A program made the position numbers and the translations under genes. From the NCBI GenBank assembly GCA_033296885.1, contig MU864019.1:1-64000 (forward strand): a DNA stretch of 64,000 nucleotides, in the 5' to 3' direction. Source of the DNA: Triangularia verruculosa. Its lineage: Eukaryota; Ascomycota; Sordariomycetes; Sordariales; Podosporaceae. Of this stretch, positions 54,430 through 64,000 are shown piece after piece (within the stretch, counting starts at the first letter, position 1; each line of letters begins with the position of its first letter). Under the pieces are notes generated by a model. The model was not told where the DNA came from. It saw nothing but the letters and a program-made list of their open reading frames with translations, and did no database searches.

Positions 54430-55788
54430 TTACACAGCAGGTTTCACCGGCTGCCCACCCGTCAAGCTCCCCGGGCCATAGTCGGGTTCCCCTCCCAGCG
54501 AGCCAAAGATGTCGCCAATGTAGTTGCATGGCTTGACTCCTTTGTCGAAAACTGCCGTCCAATCGTTGAGGATGCCCTTGACAATCTCGATGCCTGCGAG
54601 ATAGAGGTTGCCGATGGCAACAGCAAATCCATTTTGCTTAAGGACCAGGAGATGCTCATAAGCAGTGACGCCAGGAGGAGGGCGGTCAAAGTTGGAGCCT
54701 GAAGAGACAAGTTGTCAGCTCAGTATCTTTTCATCGCCATCAAGAGCACAGCTTACCAGTTCGTAGAATAATAACCCGAGCAAAGTCAACGAAACCAAAG
54801 ATGGCCGCCTTGATGAGGGCTGCGAGCGTGGCATTGTCTTCCTGTGCTGTCATGCAGTACCGCCCGGTCCCGTTCGTCCAGATATCAACAGTCCTCTCAA
54901 AAGACTCGCTGAGCAGTTTCCCCGAGTAATACACATCGCTGGTGACGGTATCGCACTTCACCACCGAAGGGCCACTGGACGCCATCGCAAGGCTATTGCC
55001 TGCAGGCTTGTACCTCGCACGATACCTTTTCGAGTCCTCGTTATCAGTGAGGTTTGCCTTGCTAGCATAGTCGAAGGCCCTGTCGCGAAGGGCTTGGTTC
55101 ACCTCGAAAACCTCGGTGCCGTACAGAATCGTTGGATAATGGTCGGGTCCCATGGTGCCAAACGCAACATAGCCGGTGCTGAAGTTGTCGGGCATCTCGC
55201 GAGCGTCAAACTCATATTGGAGTGCTGCTTGGACAGAGTAACGGGCGAGGGCCACGCCGCCGATGGTCGAGTACTTGGGATTTACTCCCGCGATACCAGC
55301 AACGAGCCAGTATGTCTTGCGGAAGTCAAACTGGTTCGCGATGGCCAACGCCATCATGGAAGTAGCGGCGTTGATCTCACCTTCACATGTGGTCATCTGG
55401 CACACTTGGCCATCCAAAGTGCAATGCACATATGGATACTTTGGAGACGTGCCTGGCACCGAGATGTTGAGAGCGAGCAAATCGCCAAAGCCGTCGAGCC
55501 GCATATTCTCGTACCACACGTCCGCCTCTGGAGCGAACTAGAAGCGCTCAGTTAGCACCCGCATTTCCCAAGTGCCTGCTCAAAGTCTAACTTGGTGATG
55601 TTACCTACCATACTGACGATCATGACCTTGGGCGTGATCCTCGGCAGAAGACTCGGATTCGGCGGCCCATTTGGAAGACTGCTATCACCTGCAGGGCCGT
55701 TCGTAATGTTGCCTTCACTCGGAGGCGCTGCCAGACCACGCTGGCACAGGGCCAGCAGCGAGGCGAGCGCGCACGGCAGGAAGCGCAT
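54430..55788 (-). CDS. Purine nucleoside permease (NUP family)
   Basis: Three exons (55609-55788, 54757-55537, 54430-54698) over 71 and 58 bp introns give 409 residues. An N-terminal signal peptide (MRFLPCALASLLALCQRGLA) and a Pro/Asn-rich spacer precede the NUP domain, which fills the rest: ITPKVMIVSM, FAPEADVWYEN, VHCTLDGQVCQMTTCEGEIN, RKTYWLVAGIAGVNP, GGVALARYSVQAALQYEFDA, CDTVTSDVYYSGKLLSESF, YCMTAQEDNATLAAL, VIILRTGSNFDRPPPG and a C-terminal GPGSLTGGQP. The best-known member is the nucleoside uptake protein of Candida. The fold is related to nucleoside phosphorylases and there are no obvious membrane helices, so a secreted or wall-associated nucleoside-binding or cleaving role is as likely as true transport. 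Confidence 0.92.
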
Positions 55789-57697
55789 ATTGAACTTGAC
55801 AGGTTGACTCAGGGGAGGCCCCGGTCTCTGTATCACGTCGAGGGCTTCGCTTCACGAGGCTTCGGTGAAGAGGCCGAGCAGAAAAAGAGGTCAACCGAAG
55901 ACCAGAAGGCGCGTCTGAACGAGGGTAGGTGCAGCGAGTTAAATGAAATGAATGCATGTATCTATCCTTTGGAACAAGGCGAGATCCCGGGAAGTGTCTG
56001 CATTTTTTCATGCTGAGGCGTTTTTGTGTCAAACTCAAGGCCGGGCTGTGGCTGCCCGTGGCAGCTGACGGCGCAACTTGGAAGTGAATAGCTCCGAAAT
56101 GACTCCTTCCCGATATCACCTGGGAAGCGAGGTCTGCAACGAGTGAACCATGAAAGCTAGCTCGTCTGGATTTCGGTTGCTCTTTTCTTGCAGTCTGAAG
56201 GCTGTAGTCTCATGTTGTCTTTTCAGATTTACCTGAATAATGATCACCTAATTCAACTTCCAGTTTTTAGACGATTCTAGATAACGCTTATCCTTATCCG
56301 AGGTGCCTTAAACTTTGGTAGGCTTAGATAGGTATTCTTTCATTGTGCCGTTCGATAGGTAGGTACTTGATATCTTCTGGAAGCCTGCCAGAAAGAGGTC
56401 CCATTGTTTTGGTCTGTATCCAAGGAACGCCTGCTCCGGATGTCACAGTGACAGAAATGTGGAATCGCATAAGTTCCATCTATTTGGTGTGCAACAACGA
56501 TCTCGAGGGTAAACGAGACATGCGGTGGTTCCTGTCACGATCGTTCCGTGTGCCACAACATGTCAGTCGCCCCGTCAAGGGAACATGGCATTTCTACTGG
56601 GTGCCAAACGATTCCGTCTCAGTTTTCTTGGAGAACAAAAACGTTGTTGAAGTTCGCCTCATACAGTTTTTATCTCTTGTTTACCACGAGAGCCACACAT
56701 GACTACCTACAACCAACTTGAACTGCGTCGACGCTAGCGGATGCCCTGCATCTGAAAGTCACCTGCTTGGGGAGATGGGATTAACAATGTCACCTCGGTG
56801 ACACATATAGCTGTCTAGGCGTATCTTCTCAGAGAGGCTACGATATCTTCGCCTATGATCTAATGGAAAAGGTCCAACTCCATTCGCTTGTTTTGAGACT
56901 CAAAAGCAGGCTACTTTCTAGCTGTCAGGACAGTGCTGTTGATTCTTTTTCCAGGCATCAGACCAGTTCAAAGTCAAACATGATACGTGCGCTTGGCAGT
57001 TCTATTTTTACTCCCTTCGCACAAATCTGCGCAAGATCATATATATGTCGTACACGTGGCGGTGGAGCTCAACGAACCATCACAGGAGCGCTTGCGGTGT
57101 CTTTGGTTCCCACTCCCAGGGCTGTGGTGCGAGGGGACGGTCCGGGACGAGTGATTCGCAGATATTGAAGTCTGGTTCGGCGAGTAAGAGGGATGACGGA
57201 TTTACCCGGTTTAAGTGTATTTACTACGATAGAGAGGGGTTAGTAGGCAGAAAATAAACACGTATTTCTTGGCCACCTACCTATCTTAGCAATAGGTCGA
57301 AGAATAGTGCCTATTGGAAGCCAGAATCATGACTTTACGAGAGACTATGTTGTAGTGGGTGAGATTTGCGGTGGCAGTGATGATGCCGGGTGTTGACTCC
57401 GGTTGTTGGCGTGCCGCTGACTTGCATTTCTCCGATAGTGAAAGTGCATCATCGTCGTTGCGTCGATGGCGAGCTAGGTGCCATAGACGGAATTGTGGAT
57501 AAATTGACGCGAGGATCCCTGTGATGGAGTTGCTTTCCAGTTCCCCGGTTGGAAAGGGTGTTCATGACGATGACCCGGTGAAGAGAGCGAGGGAAACGGG
57601 TATTTATTGACGTTTGTTTTCCGGCTTGATGATGCCATCTGTAATTTGTCTTTTTTGTCGATAATTTGAAGCCGGTACTTACCTTTATTTTCTCAAC
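55789..57697. other. 1.9 kb intergenic region
   Basis: Promoter of the permease (minus) and of the small secreted protein (plus). Moderately AT-rich with repeated AGGTAGGTA/CCTACCTA words near 56355 and 57275. ORFs up to 119 codons (56343-56702) lack ATG starts or domains and are not called. Confidence 0.5.
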
Positions 57698-58041
57698 ATG
57701 AAGTTCTCTCTCGCTTTCCTCACGCTTGGCTGCTTGGGCGGTGCGCTGGCACAAGAAGGCGTTCAGTGCCCGGGCAGTTGGTATCTCCAACCTGACGACT
57801 GCATTTGCATGAATAGCAGAGAGGGCTATCTGTTGAAGACACAGACACTAGACTGCTGCAAAAGACTGGGTTACAAGACCTACAACAACGTGAGTGGCCA
57901 AGGCATGACGGGCTATGATGGACAGTTGATGAGCTAATGCTTGGCATATAGATCTGCGCCGTTGACAGGAGCAAGCGTCAAACCTTCAAGGACTGCTGCA
58001 AGGATCTCAAGCAAGAGAGTGTTATTGGCCATTGCCGTTGA
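57698..58041 (+). CDS. Small cysteine-rich secreted protein
   Basis: Two exons, 57698-57889 and 57952-58041, over a 62 bp GTGAGT...TAG intron give 93 residues. The signal peptide (MKFSLAFLTLGCLGGALA, cleavage before QEG) is clear. The mature part of about 75 residues carries nine cysteines: VQCPG, DDCICMN, LDCCKRLGY, NNICAVD, KDCCKDL and GHCR. Two CC pairs flanked by charged residues and a Tyr/Arg-rich centre suggest a small disulfide-knotted extracellular protein. No known family is recognised; it is smaller than hydrophobins and does not have their spacing. Such proteins can be effectors, antifungal or surface proteins, but no role can be assigned. The odd cysteine count allows a free thiol or a dimer. 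Confidence 0.85.
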
Positions 58042-58614
58042 GCTTGCGAAGGCTGGGTGGAAGATCTGTGGAATTTGGGGAAGGCCATGTTGAAGATTCG
58101 AGGCCCAGTGGTGTCGGATACGAAAGTGTGTTGAGAGAGGCTGAGGCTGGGTTGTATACACCGATTCGATTGGATAGGCTTACGATGTTTACGAGAAACG
58201 ACAGAAATAATGATTTCCTTACCTTTCTTTCTCAAGAGTGAAGCTTCAGAATTGGAGATGTTCTTGATGTCGTTTTCCAGGACCACTGTCCCGCTGCGGC
58301 CCGTGCGCCCTAGATGTGGGCCCGACACGCTAGAATTGCGCGAATGTTTCTTCTCCAAGAGCTTCTCCAAATGGAAGCAGGCGCAAATTGCAGGGCAGCA
58401 ACGCTTCCAACCTGATCGATCGCCTACAAAGTACAAGCCTCTCCCCCTCCATTCTCTGTCACCGTTTCTGTACGTTCCCCGAGCCTTGTCTCTTTGACCC
58501 TGCCGATCACGGTGACCTAACATCTCGCAGGCGCCCGCTCTTCGGCCGTATATCGCCGGCTGCCCGAGTCTTCGAAACCCCCCCCAATCCTCATCTACAT
58601 CCAACATTGACACC
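58042..58614. other. Intergenic region
   Basis: Downstream of the cysteine-rich gene and upstream of the one-TM protein gene, both plus strand. No coding signal recognised. Confidence 0.55.
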
Positions 58615-59147
58615 ATGGCTGCTCCAAGTCCCAGGTGCCAGACCTCGTGGCAGATCTGTAGGCGCTTGCTTCAGCATTCCAGCCCGTCGAAGCGATCCTT
58701 TTCTGTGTCCGGTCCATCCTGCTCCAACGGATCTCGGCAGACCTCGAGGTTTGCGAAGCCTGTCGACCCCCAAGTCCCACCGAATACCGCCAACCGGATA
58801 CAGCCGAAGCAGAACGTTGTGTTAGAACCCCCAGCTACACCGTCGGCTGTATCGAGACCATCTGCTGTGCGCCGGCCTGGACCTGCCGCAACCGCAACGG
58901 AGTCGAAGAAGGTGGACATCAACAGCAAGGAGTACAAACGTGTCGCGAGAAAGGTCACGAGCCTTATGGTTGCCTTGCCTTTCCTGATCGTCACGTCGTA
59001 CTACCTTTGGGACCGACGTAGGTCTCAGCCCATCAGATATGCCGTCCTACCGTTGTTAACCTCTCTCAAGTTGCCCCTGGCGGGCCCAGCTCTCCCTCGT
59101 CTGATGATGCTCCTCCAACGACCCCCCTTGAGTCGAAGTCAACGTAG
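58615..59147 (+). CDS. Small single-pass membrane protein, probably mitochondrial
   Basis: Two exons, 58615-59017 and 59071-59147, over a 53 bp intron (GTAGGT...AAG, with GTTAACC as likely branch site) give 159 residues. The N-terminus is rich in Ser, Arg and Gln without acidic residues (RRLLQHSSPSKRSFSVSG), fitting a mitochondrial presequence. A Pro-rich segment follows, then SKEYKRVARKVTSLMVALPF and a hydrophobic helix (VTSLMVALPFLIVTSYYLW, about 115-133). Spliced, the C-terminus is short and acidic/Pro-rich (LAPGGPSSPSSDDAPP), more natural than the basic read-through alternative. I do not recognise a family by name. Mitochondrial location is inference. Confidence 0.75.
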
Positions 59148-61128
59148 TTCTGTCATCGATCGGTCGAATATACACGGCTCGAGACGCCCCTCGTAACATT
59201 CTGCTCTCTGTGTGTCGGGTACAAACCATGCCAGCAAGTGGGCCAATGTCTCAGCAACAGGATGCACCTTGGTCGATTTCTCAAAATAGGCTCGCAAGTG
59301 TGGCTAGGTCAGCATCCCATGGTTGCTGAACAAGAAGATTAACAGCATCTTGAGTTTTCATTATGTTTCTGTCTCCCGACCTCATCCTAGGCCGTTCCAC
59401 TTCCAGGTCGACCACCTCCGTCAGTCGTCAGACACGAACTTTCTCCAGGACAACAGTGGACACTGGGACGGGCTCCTCCGTCTTGTCTCTGGCCCGTCGG
59501 TGACACTACTGAATGCCGAGGTAGCCTCCACCTTTTTTATCACGCATCCCTGCCAGACCTGTGGGATCCCTGCTCGACAAGCCCCCTTATTCCGCACCAA
59601 ATTTTTGGTGTTGTCCCCTCAGATGCGGGGAAGCTGACGCTACCACGAGCCCAGAACCCCACACCACCACGACGGCCTCTGGCAAAATCCAAGGTCTGCT
59701 TGCTGAGTGGTTGTCAGCAGTGGCTAGTCGCTAATGACAACAGCCTGGAAGCGACGGATGGATTCCAGATGGAGCCCAACTGTTGACCAGCGCAAACTGA
59801 CATGCCAAGGTGCGCGCTTCTTTAGGGAGACGACCATGTCCTGGACACACACGGACGCATTCTGCATGGCAGCGGCGGCGGCGCGTGGCCTAGAGCCGAG
59901 ATTTTCCCACCTCGGCTTTGACGGCTGTGACGGCTTGCTAAGACGTTATGAATCCGGGCTGCAGCCGAGGATTCGCGAAAGGGCGTGGATTGGCCGCTTT
60001 TATCCAGGGAACCTCGGGTTGTTCCTCGGGTCTTCCAGAAGGCAGAATATCACTCGTCAAAATTGCTCGTCTATCGAGAACTCTTCAGCCGGTGCTACAT
60101 CACTATCAGCATTTCCCATGCTCACCACTGCTTGGTTATCAGCCTCTGAGGACACTGCAGGAAGTCAGTAATCTGGCATTTGTCAGATTTCCACACCGGC
60201 CAGGTTGTCATACAGCGGCTCTCCTGGCCACATTCTGGAGCTGGTGGAGTTCCTGGGGAAGTGGGAGCGGTGGATGCTTCAAGCTGGGATGCCTGCGGGG
60301 TGAACAAACTTCCGGCCCACCATTGGCCTGCTCTCCAAGTTTTACCATTGACGAATCGGCTGGGGGGATGCTTGTTGCACGCGGCCTGGGCCGATCAAGG
60401 TGACTGGCAATGTATCGTGCATTTTTGGCTGTCGAGACGAAGTGCCGTGTTCAGAGCTATCCCCGAAACCCGAACTGCGCATACAAGAGGCCACACTTGC
60501 ACGCCATCCACGACGAGGATCCTGGTTTCTTTTGAAGGAGGAATTCCCCCTCCTGGCATTCCTGTCCGCGATGTGGATTATCCCCAGGTTTTTTGGCCCC
60601 GCCGTCCTCAACCCCAGACCCCAGACTCCCCAGGTTTCGACCCCAGACTATACGAATACTAGAGGCTCCTCCCTCGTTGGGTTGGCAGAGCTGACCAAGA
60701 ACTAGGGTGATATCTATTGGGATCGCTAGTGGATCACCGTGGTCAACATTTTCCTTCCTATTGGCATCCAGCATCCAGAGACTCCAGACGCACGAACCCA
60801 AGTGTCCCAGCAAGGTGGATACGCTACATTCTCAACGACATCTTGCGCATGCGGGGTGGTAGACTAGTCTGTATACGGGAAGCTCAGCTGCACCATCTCT
60901 TCACACGGCTCTTGTTTTCGGTCGTGGCGATGGGGTTCTGAGGTAAAGAAAATGGAACCGCCCTCCCGGCCCTGACACTTTTGACAGCTCTTGACCCGTC
61001 ACTCCCCTTCAACTTCTTCGTACCCCAAATCTCCAATTCCTCTTTCAATCTTGGCCTGTCGTCATCAATCATCTCTTCCTGTCTTTGTCCAAGCGATCTA
61101 CCTACCTACTACGCACGCCCTTCACATC
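59148..61128. other. 2 kb intergenic region upstream of the Zn2Cys6 gene
   Basis: Long promoter-like region before the regulator. Several ORFs of 100-160 codons on both strands (59734-60171, 60180-60662, 60457-60813) overlap each other and have no domain or intron support. The last 200 bp are pyrimidine-rich leader-like sequence. Confidence 0.5.
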
Positions 61129-64000
61129 ATGTCCACGATAACCGTATCGTCAGGCAGGCGCAAATCAACTCCCGAAGGAGTCTGTGAAGGCTCGAGCCAA
61201 GACCGTACCGCCAGCCCAAGTCCCTCCTCTCGCTCATCGAGTAAGCCACAAATACGACACAGAGCGTCGATTGCGTGCGCCTCGTGCCGCGAGAGACGGA
61301 TTCGGTGCGTGGTGGCTGAAGGTGAGTCTGAGTGCACCCAGTGCAGGAAGACGGGCAACACATGTATCATCAAGAACGACGACGAGCGAAGGAGGTGAGT
61401 TGTGTTATAGCCTCATTTTGGTGCCAAAGAGAAAGTCTAACAAGTGAAAAGGCCAATATCAAAAGCCTACATGTCGTCACTTTCCAACCGGATAGCCCTA
61501 TTGGAGGAAATGTTGAAGGAGCAAGGAGTCACCCCCCCTCCAGCCGTCCACCCACCAAAAACCAGGCAGGACGCCATTTCCAGGCAACAACAAGAACAAG
61601 AAGAAGCCCGGACGCGAGAGAGGTCGAGCAGCTCTGAGCCAAAACATGGGAGCTCAATCGAGACGCAGGTGCCAACACCACCAGGCTCAGGAGAAGAGGA
61701 TACCTTGATGAGCGAATCAGAGCAATCCAAGACCATTGACTTGGTGAACCACACATCACCACCATCTCTTATCGACCCAATGCTGCTACATGAGCTCGAC
61801 GCTACACCAGATGCCGATGTCCGGAGGCTACTGTCAGCAAGGGGCAGCCACTCATTCGATCCCTCGGCCGGGAGAATTCGGTTCTTCGGCCCCACGGCCA
61901 ACAGCCATGTCCACGGCAAGTCAACCTGCCTCTTTGAAACTCATGGGCGTCCTGATCTTGCTCAGCGAGCTGTCACCGTGATTGAGACCCTCGGCTCGTC
62001 CACAATCGACTACCTCACAAGGTGTTTTTGGGATCACTACTATTACTCTGGATCCATGGTTGTGGACAGGACAGCCTTTGAAGCGGGCAGACTAGCCCAA
62101 GATTCCAAGTTCTACTCGCCATTTCTTCACCTGACCTTGCTCGCCATCGGCTATCGGTTCGCTGACCGCACCCGGGATGACATCAAGAAGTTGGCGGTTG
62201 GAAGTCGCGAGAGCACACTACACCGTGAGGCAAAGGGTCTATTGGAGGTTGAAATCGACCAAGGCGGTGGTGTTCCAAGCGTTCAGGGCATGCTGCTGCT
62301 CGCTGATTTGGAGTTTGGTGTGGGACGTGATAGTGCTGGATGGATGTATCTTGGTATGTTGTTGTTCCGAAAAACGTGTTTTCGGCGCAGAGGCTCACCG
62401 TCGTTTGCCTACAGGTATCGCGAACCGACTTTCCTTCGACATCGGGCTTCATGTCGACTACAGTGGGGCGAATATCTCGGAGACAGAAAAGCGATTGCGG
62501 CGCCAAGTCATGGCTGGCTGCATCGCGTTTGACCGTCAGTGGGCGCTGATTCTGGGCCGTCCGACCTCCATCAAAGCGCAAGATGTCGGCATTGATTTGT
62601 TGTCGAAGGGGGCTTCCAACTCGGCTCAAGGCCAGATGACTGCCGAGGCCAAGACGTATGCGGCTGGTCAAGCTGCTCTCCAGCAAAAGCGGTTTGAGCT
62701 CATGGAACTTGCGGGCAAGGTGTCAGATCTCCAAAACACCACACACGGCATCACGGACTTGACGGCCAAAGCCACCGAGGACAGAACCTACCTTTACTTC
62801 CTCGCATTGGAACGCCAATTTCAAAACTGGTACCGACAGCTTCCAGACTGCCTGGCCTGGAAGCCTATCAACATCAAGTCTGCCCCCATCGGGTTTTTCC
62901 TGCTGCACCAACAATTCCACACTTGCATGATTCTGCTTCACAGACCATGGGCCAAGTATGGGCCGTTGGTACCTGATAGCACTGCTGCCGCTTCCCGATA
63001 CGCGGCTCCAGAGGCTTCGCTTCATCTGCAGGCCTCTCTTGGTACATTCCCTCGACAGGACAACAGGGCATCTTTGTCTCGCAGCATGTGCACCCAGCAT
63101 GCGGTACGTGTTGCAAGAATATTTTGGCAACAGCGGCAGAGGTTCGATGGGACCAAGATCGGTCTTGAGGCCATCCAACAGGCTGGCACAGCTGCTCTCG
63201 CCCTCATGGCCGCCTTGGCCCACAAGAGTGCGGAACTCGATCACCAGAGCAACCTCAAGTATTTGCAGGTTGTATCTGCTGCCATCTATGATATGAGCCA
63301 TGCTTATCAGCCAGCTTCGAGGATGTACAGCCTTCTCAAAACCATGCTCGCGGATATCCGAACTGAGATGGTTAGCTCTGGATCCTTTGAAGCCAGCGCC
63401 TTGCTCAACAGGTTTCACCAAGGCAACCCTACCACCAACATGATTTTCGGCAGCAACACGTGGAATATTAGCAACGAGAGCCCGCGTTTCACACCTTCCC
63501 GACGAACCCTCAGCACTGGGGCTGAAGAAGGGCGCGAAGCCAAGCGCCGGCGCTTCTCAACCCAGACAGCGCCCGATGTGGTGTTCTCTACCATGGCTGT
63601 CTTTGGCAGCAGCCCTCTCGCCGGCCCGACATCTCCACAGCCTCTTCCACCTCAAGAAAACTCCAGTCACGAGCCCCTTGGCGAGCCATTACGGGAGATC
63701 CCGGACATCGCTCCAGAGTCAGACTTCGATCTTGACACATTCCATGCTTCATTTGTCGACTTTATCAATAGTGGCAGCAAGGGGTGGGCGACTGCTACTC
63801 CCACGGTTACTACAGAGACAACACTGGAGGCTACCCCACTTCCTACACCAGTGACCGAGGAAGCGCCGGCATCCACCAACGCCGATGTAGCCATTGTGAA
63901 CGAAGAATCCGCTGCCCAACAGCCTGCCGATGATGCCATTGTTGACATGACTATCGAGGAATGGCTCGCCGAACCTGGAGTGAGCAACGGCTTCGCGGCT
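61129..64000 (+). CDS. Zn2Cys6 transcription factor, fungal-specific TF domain, cut by window end
   Basis: Exons 61129-61394, 61452-62353 and 62415 to the window end (introns 57 and 61 bp) give at least 918 residues; the third exon is still open at 64000. The N-terminal zinc cluster reads CASCRERRIRC, eight residues, then CTQCRKTGNTC: a CX2CX6CX8CX2CX6C Zn2Cys6 domain at about residues 50-79. RRRPISKAYMSSLSNRIALL just after it is a linker and coiled-coil dimerisation element. The middle homology region (about 190-640: TIDYLTRCFWDHYYYSGSMV, GIANRLSFDIGLHVDYSG, IAFDRQWALILGRP, FFLLHQQFHTCMILLHRPW) is the fungal-specific TF domain of PF04082 type. The acidic C-terminal part (DFDLDTFHASFVDF, MTIEEWLAEPGV) looks like an activation domain. 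Target genes are unknown; nearby biomass genes are 20 kb away, so a link is speculative. Confidence 0.92.

Noticed and set aside
59734..60813. Overlapping 118-160-codon ORFs before the Zn2Cys6 gene
   Set aside because: They overlap in several frames and strands with no domain, so at most one could be real and none can be preferred.

Overview
The window looks like a stretch of a filamentous ascomycete chromosome, most likely a plant-biomass-degrading Sordariomycete (Sordariales-like). The grounds are: genes on both strands with short GT-AG introns (mostly about 50-190 bp), a Zn2Cys6 regulator, secreted lignocellulose enzymes (AA9 LPMO, feruloyl esterase, DUF1996 protein, GMC oxidoreductase, tannase-family relic), an intron-containing tRNA, and a small transposon whose terminal repeats carry CpA-to-TpA changes of the RIP type. 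The species call is inference; nothing was searched against a database. Exon joins are my own manual splice models, each checked for reading frame.

Layout. 0-0.75 kb: AT-rich edge with a 499 bp terminal-inverted-repeat element, ending 29 bp before the threonine deaminase stop codon. 0.75-8.8 kb: threonine deaminase, Rcf1-like HIG1 protein, Rtc5-like TLDc protein, a two-motif RPEL protein, a Ser-rich small protein. 10.6-16.7 kb: ER FKBP with C-terminal HNEL, TRK potassium transporter, Y-family DNA polymerase kappa. 17-18.7 kb: tannase/feruloyl-esterase gene with two apparent frameshifts. 19.3-29.1 kb: CxxC protein, MEMO-like protein, Sso/syntaxin SNARE with an odd long lumenal tail, unknown conserved-looking protein, APC11, mitochondrial-type sulfurtransferase. 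29.7-36.3 kb: secreted GMC oxidoreductase, two unknown single-exon genes, an intron-containing tRNA. 37.4-41.5 kb: three adjacent secreted enzymes or enzyme-like proteins (CE1-type feruloyl esterase, DUF1996, AA9 LPMO). 42.2-47.4 kb: large orphan, tRNA-Ser(GCU), unknown protein, F-box protein. 47.4-51.4 kb: almost 4 kb without a credible gene. 51.4-58 kb: Iks1-like kinase, purine nucleoside permease, small cysteine-rich secreted protein. 58.6-64 kb: small one-TM protein and a Zn2Cys6 transcription factor cut by the window end.

How they fit together. Most genes are unlinked housekeeping functions (isoleucine synthesis, respiratory supercomplexes, proteostasis, K+ uptake, translesion synthesis, cell-cycle ubiquitination, sulfur transfer, exocytosis). 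The one coherent functional group is 37.4-41.5 kb: an esterase that could remove ferulate crosslinks, a DUF1996 secreted protein, and a copper LPMO with an intact His brace. The GMC oxidoreductase at 30-31.7 kb belongs to a superfamily that includes LPMO partners, but its substrate is unknown. No CRISPR, rRNA or prokaryotic-type defence system is present, and I did not find a clear new multi-gene system. The most interesting leads are the RIP-marked MITE, the tailed syntaxin, the doubly frameshifted tannase relic, paired ACGCGT boxes before polymerase kappa, paired GGGTAAA boxes before the LPMO, and the orphan and small secreted genes.
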